From assembly GCA_958402795.1 (NCBI GenBank), contig CATXUX010000032.1, positions 1-38,970 on the forward strand: DNA of 38,970 bases, given 5' to 3'. This DNA is from an uncultured Lachnospiraceae bacterium. GTDB taxonomy: Bacteria; Bacillota; Clostridia; Lachnospirales; Lachnospiraceae. The position numbers were made by a program, and so were the translations under genes. The notes beneath the pieces were generated by a model. It made no database searches, was not told where the DNA came from, and saw nothing but the letters and a program-made list of their open reading frames with translations. Shown in pieces: positions 1 through 8,200 of this stretch; the first letter of the stretch is position 1, and every line of letters begins with the position of its first letter.

Positions 1-1
1 A

Positions 2-47
2 AAAATCGCTATGCCACAGCCTTGGCAGGCCATCGCGCAGCGATTTT
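2..47. terminator. Two-stem hairpin at the left edge, possible terminator
   Basis: A 9-bp perfect stem (AAAATCGCT at 2-10 with AGCGATTTT at 39-47) encloses a smaller stem (TGCCA at 12-16 with TGGCA at 23-27). The outer stem ends in TTTT on both strands, so it could terminate transcription from either side. The gene it would serve lies outside the window, so its role is inferred only from shape. Confidence 0.4.
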
Positions 48-80
48 GTTCAATCGGGAATTGTGGAGGAAACGAAGATA

Positions 81-506
81 ATGGATATCTGGGAGAAATT
101 ATATGAAAAAGCAAAAGAGCAATATCATCCGGAAGATGTGACTCCTTTTGTCTATGCGCATCATGTGGTTTGCGCATTAGAGGCTGAAAACGGAGAGATT
201 TATACGGGCTTCTGCATTGAGGCGTGCAGTGGTGTTATGGATTTATGTGCTGAGCGAGTAGCTGCATTAAATATGTATGTGAACAGCGGACAAACCAAAA
301 TTAAGCGACTGATTGCATTTCGTGATAAGGCTCCATATGGTGATGGCAGTGGTATGCCTTGCGGAGCGTGCCGAGAGTTTCTGTATCAATTAAATGAGGG
401 AAATGAAGATATGGAAATAATGGTAGATTATGAGAGCAGAGAGGTCGTCAAATTAAAAGAGTTAATGCCAAAATGGTGGGGAAAAGAACGATATGCTGAG
501 GGATGA
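81..506 (+). CDS. Cytidine deaminase family protein
   Basis: This 141-aa protein has the zinc-deaminase signature: Cys56-Ala-Glu58 (zinc ligand plus catalytic proton shuttle) and Pro93-Cys94-Gly-Ala-Cys97 (the other two zinc ligands). Family members hydrolyse the amino group of cytidine or related aminopyrimidines for nucleoside salvage in the cytoplasm. The sequence is somewhat divergent from housekeeping Cdd, so another substrate (for example a blasticidin-S-type nucleoside) cannot be excluded. The reading frame extends back to a GTG at 63, but GGAGG at 65-69 lies inside that extension and 11 nt before the ATG at 81, so 81 is preferred. The gene is followed directly by a strong terminator, suggesting a monocistronic unit. 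Confidence 0.85.
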   Translation: MDIWEKLYEKAKEQYHPEDVTPFVYAHHVVCALEAENGEIYTGFCIEACSGVMDLCAERVAALNMYVNSGQTKIKRLIAFRDKAPYGDGSGMPCGACREFLYQLNEGNEDMEIMVDYESREVVKLKELMPKWWGKERYAEG

Positions 507-512
507 GATGAA

Positions 513-545
513 AGATCCGGATCACGGTTGTGGTCCGGATCTTTT
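513..545 (+). terminator. Rho-independent terminator after the deaminase gene
   Basis: A 13-bp stem (513-525 with 530-542, one G-T pair) around a GGTT loop is followed by TTTT. It begins 7 nt after the stop codon of the deaminase gene. Confidence 0.85.
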
Positions 546-651
546 ATGATATTAGGAAATTTCGTTTTTCTTAAGATTTTTGATAGAGTATTTTAAAGAA
601 TTATTGTTATATTTTTTGCAAAAGAGTAATCAAATTTGGGAGGGGATGTTC

Positions 652-723
652 ATGAAATATGTTTCAAGCAATCAACCTATCGCTATTTTAGTAATAGCTT
701 TTGCATTAGGATTTTTCAGTTAA
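652..723 (+). CDS. 23-residue hydrophobic peptide
   Basis: A 23-codon frame starts with ATG at 652, 6 nt after GGGAGGGG (638-645). After a polar start (MKYVSSNQP) the rest, IAILVIAFALGFFS, could form one membrane helix. It lies 24 nt upstream of a lipoprotein gene on the same strand, so the two may be co-transcribed. I do not recognise the peptide. It could be a small membrane protein, a leader peptide, or the remnant of a longer gene. The ribosome binding site and the hydrophobic composition are the only support. Confidence 0.45.
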   Translation: MKYVSSNQPIAILVIAFALGFFS

Positions 724-747
724 AATTTTTATTTGAGGAGAAAAACG

Positions 748-1122
748 ATGAAAAAAATCATAACTATTTTTAGTGTTATATTTCTTGTTACATTACTAAC
801 ATCTTGTTCGACAGATTTCGATGGAAGTAGAATAGGAAATAACAATCAACTAATGATGGAGTATACAGCGTTTGATACTACTGATTCTCAAGATTTAGTT
901 GTTGAAGCCGGGGATACTATTCATGCGGAAATAGTAATTGAGGACGGTCAGTTATCATATAAAATTCAGAAAAATGATGATGAACCTATCGCTGAAAGTG
1001 AAGATATTTCATCTTCAGAAGACTTTGATGTTGAGATAGAAAAAAGCGGAACATATACAGTAACAGTAATAGGAGAAAAAACAAGGGGAAGTGTAAAATT
1101 CATAGTAGAAAGTGCGGAGTGA
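748..1122 (+). CDS. Small predicted lipoprotein
   Basis: This 124-aa protein starts with a lysine-containing n-region and a hydrophobic stretch that ends in a lipobox, Leu-Thr-Ser-Cys (Cys19). It should therefore be lipidated and anchored on the outer face of the membrane. The mature part is acidic, with a serine/glutamate-rich segment and a C-terminal beta-rich stretch (SGTYTVTVIGEKTRGSVKF) resembling a small Ig-like or beta-sandwich fold. GAGGAG at 735-740 lies 7 nt before the ATG at 748, so the upstream TTG at 733 is not chosen. The function is unknown. The gene is AT-rich compared with the core genes further right. Confidence 0.7.
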   Translation: MKKIITIFSVIFLVTLLTSCSTDFDGSRIGNNNQLMMEYTAFDTTDSQDLVVEAGDTIHAEIVIEDGQLSYKIQKNDDEPIAESEDISSSEDFDVEIEKSGTYTVTVIGEKTRGSVKFIVESAE

Positions 1123-1268
1123 TTTATAGTATAAAGAAACGTCGAGCTGATATGTCTGATACACATCAGGTAGTTTCTGCCACTATAATTCCTACAGTAA
1201 ATTTACGCCGTCTTGAAATAGAAAACAGCTTGCCAGAAGAAAAAATTGCGTGTATAATTGCTTTATAA
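1119..1268 (+). CDS. Possible 49-codon ORF or gene remnant
   Basis: An open frame starts with GTG overlapping the lipoprotein stop codon and ends with TAA at 1266-1268. The translated segment NLRRLEIENSLPEEKI reminds me of short proteins carried on mobile elements in Lachnospiraceae (DUF6870-like), but it stops before their conserved C-terminal half. No good ribosome binding site precedes it. It is more likely a decayed remnant than an active gene. Confidence 0.2.
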   Translation: MIYSIKKRRADMSDTHQVVSATIIPTVNLRRLEIENSLPEEKIACIIAL

Positions 1269-1314
1269 AAGCAGGGAAAGCAAAGGATTTTTACTGATTG
1301 GGATGGTGTTTGCC

Positions 1315-1701
1315 ATGTGTGCTGCCTATAAAAAGGTAACAGAATATATTTCGCATACAGATGATGTTTTGTGGGACTTTGAAGTTGTAACAGACGATTT
1401 GTTTTTTAATGTCAACCGGATTCATCCGCTAAAACAGGACGATGTGGCAAAATTAGTCCGGTGTATCCGGTCTGATACACAGGTAGCCGGGTTGATTGTT
1501 TTTGGAAGTGCGGTACGATTTGATTGCCATTCCGGGAGTGATATTGATATTTTGGTGATACGTGATGATGATAAACAGATATTAAACTGCAATCTGAGTG
1601 AAGTGAAAAGCAATCTTGATATTATATTTCACACAAAATTAGGTGTGCGTCTGGCAGATGAAATTGCAAGGACTGGAGTGGTCGTGTATGAGAGGGGATG
1701 A
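1315..1701 (+). CDS. MNT-type nucleotidyltransferase, probable antitoxin
   Basis: This minimal nucleotidyltransferase (128 aa from the ATG at 1315) contains the signature GS-x10-DxD exactly (GSAVRFDCHSGSDID), which binds nucleotide and metal. The frame is open back to a TTG at 1258, but the conserved-looking part begins near MCAAYKKVTEYI, so the internal start is preferred with moderate confidence. The gene overlaps the HEPN gene downstream by 4 nt (ATGA), so they are translationally coupled. In characterised MNT/HEPN pairs the MNT protein adds AMP to the HEPN RNase toxin and neutralises it. That role is inferred here from the pairing. Confidence 0.75.
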   Translation: MCAAYKKVTEYISHTDDVLWDFEVVTDDLFFNVNRIHPLKQDDVAKLVRCIRSDTQVAGLIVFGSAVRFDCHSGSDIDILVIRDDDKQILNCNLSEVKSNLDIIFHTKLGVRLADEIARTGVVVYERG

Positions 1702-2228
1702 AATGTATGTGCAATATGAAATATTTTAAGGCGGCGTATCACAACTGGGATGTTGCAAACCGTTTGATCCAGTTTTATCATTCGGATGAATTGTATATCA
1801 ATGATGCAGCATATAATCTTCAGCAGTGCGTAGAGAAAGTATTAAAAGCATATCTGGAATGTAAGGGTGTGACGGTTCCACCGACTCACAATATCTATAA
1901 ATTGATAGCAATGTCTAAAAATAATGGATCGGCAGTGAAATTAACGGACTGGATTGAACAAAATCAATACGAAATAGAATCGTGGGAATCTGATACGAGA
2001 TACAATTTTGATTTTGTGTTGGAGATTGGACGTATACAGGAGGGGATACGTGAAGTAAAGCATTTCCTGAAAATAAATGGACTTGACTACACATTGGAAG
2101 ATGCGATTACTCCGGAAGTGAAAGAGGCTCTCTTACAGTTACTTCCATCGAATCTTATCATTCAGGATGATTTTGAACTGAATTGCTACTATCATATTTT
2201 TAAACGGAAACTGGAAACAAAAAAATAA
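1698..2228 (+). CDS. HEPN-domain protein, probable toxin partner
   Basis: This 176-aa protein has a HEPN-like helical core: a motif of the type AAYNLQQCVEKVLKAYL followed by a Thr-His pair (PPTHNIYKL), then TRYNFDF and a final helix. HEPN domains are often RNases that require an R-x(4-6)-H motif. An Arg-x5-His is visible early (RLIQFYH), but it is not in the classic late position, so catalytic competence is uncertain. About 50 residues after the core (ITPEVKEALLQLLPSNLIIQDDF) extend beyond the usual domain. The start overlaps the MNT gene by 4 nt. Both genes sit in an AT-rich accessory block with no other obvious partner. Confidence 0.75.
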   Translation: MKCMCNMKYFKAAYHNWDVANRLIQFYHSDELYINDAAYNLQQCVEKVLKAYLECKGVTVPPTHNIYKLIAMSKNNGSAVKLTDWIEQNQYEIESWESDTRYNFDFVLEIGRIQEGIREVKHFLKINGLDYTLEDAITPEVKEALLQLLPSNLIIQDDFELNCYYHIFKRKLETKK

Positions 2229-2239
2229 CTGGCGAAAAG

Positions 2240-2284
2240 AAGCGGGAAGGAGAGCACAAATTCAATTTGTGCTCACTCCCGCTT
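2240..2284. terminator. Bidirectional hairpin between convergent genes
   Basis: An 11-bp inner stem (GAGCACAAATT, 2252-2262, with 2264-2274) is extended by an 8-bp outer stem (AAGCGGGA 2240-2247 with TCCCGCTT 2277-2284). It lies between the HEPN gene and the convergent plsY paralog, and it overlaps the last codons of the latter. There is no long U-tract, so efficiency is uncertain. Confidence 0.6.
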
Positions 2285-2887
2285 CAAGTATTTTAGCAGA
2301 TTCACTTTATGTTCCGTACCGGTGGGAATATTTTTGAGTCCGCTATAATGGCGCGAAATCATGAGGATGGTCATTGCAGACGCGATCACTCCGATTTCGG
2401 CTCCGTATACCAGAAATGCCGGGAACAAAAAGAAAAGGGGAATGATGACCGCGCCGATGGGAAGATATCCGGTAATCAGCACGGCGACCAGTCCGGCAAT
2501 ACAGGAAATCAGTCCCCACAGTGGAGAGATCAGAACAAGGGCAGTACAGGTACAGGCAACGCCTTTTCCACCTTTCAGATGATGCCAGAGCGGATAATTG
2601 TGCCCCAGCGTGCAGCCGAGTCCCGCCCATGCAGCGGCGGATACGCCCAATTCAGGAAAGATGAGCAGACGGCACAAAAGACAGGAGAGTATTGTTTTTG
2701 CGATATCTCCGGCCAGCGTGGCGGCTCCGCATCCGATGCCGTACTGTTTGACGATATTCGCCATACCCGGATTTCCGGTACCGACTGTAAAAGCGCTCTT
2801 TCCTGACTGATGTTTCGAGACAAATTCGGCTGTCAGCAGGTTCCCGCAGACATAGCCGAAAAGCAGGCATAAAATACGATTTATCAT
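2273..2887 (-). CDS. PlsY-family acyltransferase paralog
   Basis: This is a 204-aa polytopic membrane protein of the PlsY family, which transfers acyl groups from acyl-phosphate to glycerol-3-phosphate in the first step of phospholipid synthesis. Family landmarks are present: GTGNPGMAN near residue 40, GHNYPLWHHLKGGKG in the middle, and a C-terminal NIPTGTE. The GNPGMAN and HYSGLKNIPTGTE motifs differ from the canonical forms kept by the second copy at 15162-15815. It is transcribed away from plsX. It may be an active isozyme with altered substrate preference or a degenerate copy; I cannot decide from sequence. The shared intergenic region with plsX holds the likely promoters of both. Confidence 0.85.
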   Translation of the reverse strand: MINRILCLLFGYVCGNLLTAEFVSKHQSGKSAFTVGTGNPGMANIVKQYGIGCGAATLAGDIAKTILSCLLCRLLIFPELGVSAAAWAGLGCTLGHNYPLWHHLKGGKGVACTCTALVLISPLWGLISCIAGLVAVLITGYLPIGAVIIPLFFLFPAFLVYGAEIGVIASAMTILMISRHYSGLKNIPTGTEHKVNLLKYLKRE

Positions 2888-3186
2888 AGCAATCTCCTTC
2901 TGAATATGTTTCTTTACGCAGCCGCACTCTGCGCAAGATAATCCGCAGTTATCATAGCAGGGAACTTTTACCCTTATATTCTATAATTCCCGGATATATT
3001 AGAAAACAAACATTTTTTTCAGGTTTCAATATGCATTATACTGCCGGAAAAGCAGGGAATCAACGCTTGCGTGCTAAAATAACATAAAATATGACCATGA
3101 AAAAACATAACTTTTAACTTGTTTTATGTTGATTTTTATTTTGATGTCTAGTAGAATAAGACGAGGTAGTACAAGGAGGAAGGAAC
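2888..3186. other. Divergent intergenic region plsY paralog / plsX
   Basis: This 299-bp AT-rich region separates the minus-strand plsY paralog from plsX. The right end holds a good vegetative promoter for plsX (listed separately) and AAGGAGG just before the plsX start. I see no tRNA, no convincing riboswitch and no obvious FapR-type palindrome. Confidence 0.5.
3129..3157 (+). promoter_or_regulatory. Sigma-A-type promoter for plsX-acpP
   Basis: TTGATT (3129-3134) and TAGAAT (3152-3157) are separated by exactly 17 bp, in AT-rich DNA 30 bp upstream of the plsX start codon. Confidence 0.6.
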
Positions 3187-4200
3187 ATGTCCGAAATTAC
3201 AAAAGTAGCTCTTGACGCCATGGGCGGGGACAACGCTCCGGGCGAGATTGTAAAGGGAGCAGTAAAGGCAGTGAAGGAAAGGCAGGATATTCAGGTACTG
3301 CTGGTCGGAAAGGAAGAAGTGGTCCGCAGGGAACTGGAAGGTTGCGAGTATCCGAAGGACCGGATCGAGATCGTCAACGCAACAGAAGTTGTGGAGATGG
3401 CAGAAGCTCCGGTGCTTGCGATTCGCCGGAAGAAGGATTCATCCCTGTCAGTTGCCATGCGACTTGTGCACGACGGCAAAGCAGACGCGGTTGTGTCCGC
3501 GGGGAACTCCGGTGCGGTTCTGGTAGGCGGTCAGCTTTTGATCGGCAAGCAGAAGGGCGTGGAGCGTACACCGCTCGCACCGCTGATTCCTACGGCAAAA
3601 GGAGTATCCCTTCTGATTGACTGCGGAGCAAATGTAGACGCGCGGCCGGCACATCTGGTACAGTTCGCGCAGATGGGTTCCATTTATATGGAGAATGTCA
3701 TCGGAAAGAAGAATCCGACGGTCGGGATCGTGAATATCGGAGCGGAAGAAGAAAAGGGAAATGCGCTTGTGAAGGAGACGTTCCCGCTGCTGAAGGAGTG
3801 TAAGGATATCAACTTTGTCGGCAGTGTGGAGGCGCGGGACATTCCGAAGGGTGATGTGGACGTCATTGTCTGCGAAGCATTTGTCGGAAATGTCATCCTG
3901 AAGCTTTACGAAGGACTGGCAGGCACTCTGATCAGTAAAATCAAAGGAGGCCTGATGTCATCCCTGCGAAGCAAGATCGGCGCAGTTTTGATCAAACCGG
4001 CGCTGAAGTCTACGCTAAAAGAGTTTGACGCTTCTAAGTACGGCGGAGCGCCGATGCTGGGACTCAAAGGCCTGGTCGTAAAAACACACGGAAATGCGAC
4101 TGCCAAAGAGGTATGTAATTCCATTATCCAGTGTGTGACATTCAAGGAGCAGCAGATTAACCGGCGCATCGGTGAAGCGATTCTTTCATCAAAGGAATAA
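3187..4200 (+). CDS. plsX: Phosphate acyltransferase PlsX
   Basis: This 337-aa protein begins with the PlsX hallmark KVALDAMGGDNAP and continues with GNSGAVLVGG and the C-terminal GGAPMLGLKG. PlsX converts acyl-ACP and phosphate to acyl-phosphate, the donor used by PlsY for lysophosphatidate synthesis at the membrane. Length is normal for the family. AAGGAGGAAGGAAC directly precedes the ATG. acpP follows 25 nt downstream, giving the usual plsX-acpP pair of acyl-chain donor and carrier, probably expressed from the promoter at 3129-3157. Confidence 0.97.
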   Translation: MSEITKVALDAMGGDNAPGEIVKGAVKAVKERQDIQVLLVGKEEVVRRELEGCEYPKDRIEIVNATEVVEMAEAPVLAIRRKKDSSLSVAMRLVHDGKADAVVSAGNSGAVLVGGQLLIGKQKGVERTPLAPLIPTAKGVSLLIDCGANVDARPAHLVQFAQMGSIYMENVIGKKNPTVGIVNIGAEEEKGNALVKETFPLLKECKDINFVGSVEARDIPKGDVDVIVCEAFVGNVILKLYEGLAGTLISKIKGGLMSSLRSKIGAVLIKPALKSTLKEFDASKYGGAPMLGLKGLVVKTHGNATAKEVCNSIIQCVTFKEQQINRRIGEAILSSKE

Positions 4201-4225
4201 AGAAATAAAGAAAGGAAAAGAAAAG

Positions 4226-4459
4226 ATGGAATTTGAGAAGATTCAGGCAATCATTGCCGAAGAGATGGATATGAAAAAGGAAGATATCAAACCGGAAAGC
4301 AGATTTGTGGACGATCTCGGTGCGGACTCTCTGGATGTGATCCAGATCGTGTTAGAACTGGAGGATGAATTTGACATCAAGATCCCGGACGAAGCAGTTG
4401 AGAAGATTTCCACAGTGCAGGATGCGGTCGATCAGATCAAGAATGCGACGGGAAAGTAA
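4226..4459 (+). CDS. acpP: Acyl carrier protein
   Basis: This 77-aa acidic protein has the phosphopantetheine attachment motif GADSLD, with Ser35 as the modified serine. It carries growing acyl chains in type II fatty acid synthesis and supplies PlsX. The frame is open upstream into plsX, but AAAGGAAAAG before the ATG at 4226 and the standard ACP N-terminus (MEFEKIQAIIAEEM) fix the start. A terminator or attenuator hairpin follows, which would let acpP be made in excess over rnc. Confidence 0.97.
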   Translation: MEFEKIQAIIAEEMDMKKEDIKPESRFVDDLGADSLDVIQIVLELEDEFDIKIPDEAVEKISTVQDAVDQIKNATGK

Positions 4460-4496
4460 GAAACGGATCATCAGAATAAGAAGAACAAAAAAAGAG

Positions 4497-4518
4497 AAAG
4501 CCCCGCCGGGCTTTTTCT
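4497..4518 (+). terminator. Hairpin between acpP and rnc
   Basis: A 7-bp stem (AAAGCCC 4497-4503, GGGCTTT 4508-4514) with a CGCC loop is followed by TTCTTC. No separate promoter is evident before rnc, so partial termination or mRNA 3'-end stabilisation of plsX-acpP is likely. Confidence 0.65.
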
Positions 4519-4537
4519 TCATAAAGAAAGGAGTTTT

Positions 4538-5227
4538 ATGAAGGACAGGCTGAAAGAACTGGAACAGAAGATCGGATATCAGTTTCGGGACAAAACGCTT
4601 CTCAGGAGATCTATGATGCACAGTTCCTATACGAATGAAAAGCATATGCCGAAATACGAGTGCAACGAAAGGCTGGAATTTCTGGGAGACGCTGTGCTGG
4701 AACTGGTGTCAAGTGAATTTTTATACAAGGAAAACCCGAAAGTTTCAGAAGGGGAGATGACAAAGACACGCGCAAGTATGGTGTGCGAACCATCCCTCGC
4801 ATTTTGTGCGAGAGATCTGGATCTCGGTTCGTATCTTTTGCTCGGGAAAGGAGAAGATGCGTCCGGCGGAAGACTGCGGGAATCGCTGACTTCAGACGCG
4901 ATGGAAGCACTGATCGGAGCAATTTATCTGGACGGTGGTTTTGCTAATGCGAAAGAGTTTATCCATACATTTATCCTGTCGGATCTGGAGCATAAAAAAC
5001 TCTTTTTTGATAGCAAGACCATTTTACAGGAGATGGTACAGGCAAAAGGAAACCATCCGGTCGCTTACCGGCTGACGGACGAGCAGGGGCCGGATCACGA
5101 TAAAGCATTTTTTGTGGAGGTCCTTGTCGACGGTGAGGTATTCGGCGCAGGAAGAGGACACACGAAGAAAGCGGCGGAGCAGCAGGCGGCTTACCAGGCA
5201 ATTCTGAAAATGAAAAAACAATCATAA
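4538..5227 (+). CDS. rnc: Ribonuclease III
   Basis: This 229-aa endonuclease cleaves double-stranded RNA in rRNA maturation and mRNA decay. The catalytic signature NERLEFLGDAVLEL lies at residues 43-56 (acidic residues Glu47 and Asp51), with the second pair Asp120 and Glu123 in DAMEALIGA. A double-stranded-RNA-binding domain occupies about residues 156-229. AAAGGAG precedes the ATG. smc starts 11 nt downstream, the conserved rnc-smc-ftsY order. Confidence 0.97.
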   Translation: MKDRLKELEQKIGYQFRDKTLLRRSMMHSSYTNEKHMPKYECNERLEFLGDAVLELVSSEFLYKENPKVSEGEMTKTRASMVCEPSLAFCARDLDLGSYLLLGKGEDASGGRLRESLTSDAMEALIGAIYLDGGFANAKEFIHTFILSDLEHKKLFFDSKTILQEMVQAKGNHPVAYRLTDEQGPDHDKAFFVEVLVDGEVFGAGRGHTKKAAEQQAAYQAILKMKKQS

Positions 5228-5238
5228 GCAGGTGACAT

Positions 5239-8200
5239 ATGTACTTAAAAAGCATTGAAATACAAGGGTTTAAGTCCTTCGCTAACAAAATAAAATTTGA
5301 TTTTCATGAAGGCATCACCGGGATTGTCGGTCCAAACGGAAGTGGAAAAAGCAATGTCGCCGACGCCGTGAGATGGGTGCTGGGCGAGCAGCGGGTAAAG
5401 CAGCTTCGGGGCGGTTCCATGCAGGATGTGATCTTCTCCGGAACGGAGAACCGGAAACCGCTGAGCTATGCCTCCGTTGCAATTACGCTGAATAATGCCG
5501 ACCATAAACTTCCGGTCGATTATGAAGAAGTAACGGTGACGCGAAAGCTTTACCGTTCCGGCGAGAGCGAGTACCTGATCAACGGAACCGCATGCAGGCT
5601 CAAGGATATTAACGAGATGTTCTATGATACCGGTATCGGGAAAGAAGGGTATTCCATCATCGGACAGGGACAGATCGACAGGATTCTGAGCGGCAAACCG
5701 GAGGAGCGAAGAGAGCTTTTTGACGAAGCGGCAGGAATCGTGAAGTTTAAGCGCCGGAAAGGGATGTCCTTAAAGAAGCTGGAGGAGGAGCGACAGAACC
5801 TTACGCGGGTGAATGACATTTTGTCTGAGCTGGAAAAACAGATCGGTCCACTGGAACGGCAGTCTGAAGTCGCACGGGAATATCTGAAGAAAAAGGATGA
5901 ACTGAAAACATTTGATATTAATATGTTCCTTCTGGAGACGGAGCGGCTCAAAGAACAGACAGCAGAACTTGATGAGAAACTGCAGATTGCGACAGAGGAA
6001 CTCTCACAGGCAGGCGCACGTTATGATGCGATGAAGGCGGAGTATGAAGCAATCGAGGGAGAGATGGATTCCATCGACGACTCCGTTGAAAAAGCAAAGG
6101 CGCAATTGAATGAAACCACACTGTTAAAGCAGCAGTTGGAAGGAAAGATCAATGTCCTGAAAGAGCAGATCAACACAGTGCGCATGAACGATGAGCACTA
6201 TGACAACCGTCTGAACACGATCCGGACGGAGCTGGAAGCAAGAAAAAGCCAGAGGGCAGAGCTCAAAGAGGAGCAGGAAAAGGTGCAGGAGAGACTGTCA
6301 GAGGAAACAGAGGGAGACAGACAGGCACAGCAGGAGCTTCTGGAGACGCAGAGCCGGATCGCCGAGGCGTCTGCGGAAATTGAGCAGAGCCAGCAGGAGA
6401 TCATGGAACTGCTCGACAACCGCGCTTCTACGAAAGCACAGATCCAGCATTTTGATACGACACAGGAGCAGATCACCCAGAGACGCTCAGAACTCAACCG
6501 TCTGATCCTTGAGATCGCAAGCGAGGGAGAGCAGCAGAATTCGGTACTGGCCGGGTATGAGGAGGAGCTGCAGAAGGTATCGGAGAAGATCTCCATATAC
6601 AGCGGACAGATCACGGAGAATGAACAGGAAATTGAAAAACTCCAGAAAGAGATGTCCGAAAAGCAGGAGCAGCTTCGAATCGGACAGACTGCCTACCATA
6701 GGGAGTCCTCCCGGCTGGAATCCCTGAAGAATATTACCGAGCGTTATGACGGATATGGCAGCAGTATCCGCCGTGTGATGAGTAATAAAGAACGGGAAAG
6801 CGGACTCCTCGGGGTTGTTGCGGATATTATTAAGGTAGAGAAAGAGTATGAACTTGCGATCGAGACCGCTCTGGGCGGAAACATCCAGAATATTGTGACG
6901 GACACGGAAGAGACGGCAAAGCGGATGATCGCATATTTGAAGAAAAATAAATTTGGCCGTGCGACATTCCTTCCGCTGAGTGCCGTACATGGAAATTCAG
7001 GACTTCGGGAAGAGAAAGCGCTGCATGAGCCGGGAGTCATAGGTCTGGCGAATACACTGGTTCAGGTAGAAGAACGGTTTCGGCCGCTGGCAGACCAGCT
7101 TCTTGGCAGGACCATCGTGGTCGACCACATTGACCACGGGATCGCGATCGCAAGAAAATACCGGCAGTCGCTCCGTCTTGTGACGCTGGACGGCGATCTG
7201 ATCAACCCCGGTGGTTCCATGACCGGAGGCGCGTTTAAGAACTCAGGCAATCTGCTCAGCAGGAGACGGGAGATCGAAGAACTGGAAAAAACAGTGGTTC
7301 TGCTGAAAAAGGATATGGATGCGGCAGAAGAGTCCGTCGATCAAATCCGGCAGGAACGTTCCGCCAGATATCAGAAGATCGACGAGATCCGTCAAAAGCT
7401 GCAGAAAGCGTCCGTTGTGGAAAATACGGCGAAGATGAATGTGGAACAGATCCAGTCAAAGCTGCGGGAACTTGCCATGCGCCAGCAGCGCTATCAGAAT
7501 GAGCAGCGGGACCTGCGGGGACGTCTGCAGGAAATTGCGGACAATGAAGAATCCATCCAGATGGAACTGGAGACATCGAAACGGCTGGAGCAGGAATTAA
7601 ATGAAAAGATCGACTCCCTGCAGAAGCGTCTGGAGGAGGACCGGGAGAAGGAAACTGTTCAGATGAAGCATTCGGAGGAGGCACATCTTTCCTGTGCAAG
7701 CCTGGAACAGCAGCATCAGTTTATTATGGAAAATATCCGGCGTGTTTCCGAAGAAACAGAGAAGTTTGAATCAGAACTCAAAGATCTGGATCTGAATAAG
7801 GGGAATGCGTCCGAAGAGATCCGCTTAAAGGAAGAAGAGATTGCAAGTCTGCAGGATGCGATCGCGAGTGCCGGAGATCTGTTTGTGGAGATTCAGGCAG
7901 AAATCGAGACAGAGACGGCGAAACGGGAAGAACTGAACCGAAAGCATAAATCGTTTCTCACCCGGAGAGAAGAACTTTCACAGCATATGTCTGATCTGGA
8001 CAAAGAGTGCTTTCGTCTGAACAGCCGTAAGGAATCCTGTGAGGAAGCGTCGGACAAGCAGATCAATTATATGTGGGATGAATATGAACTGACCTATAAC
8101 CGTGCCATGGAGCTTCGGAATCCGAATCTGACAGATCTTTCCTATATGAAACGGCGGATCCAGGAATTAAAGGGAGAAATTAAGAAGCTGGGAAATGTCA

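Noticed and set aside
1..50. attC-like recombination site suggested by the long imperfect palindrome
   Set aside because: No integron core-site triplets in the right places and no integrase; a transcription terminator explains it better.
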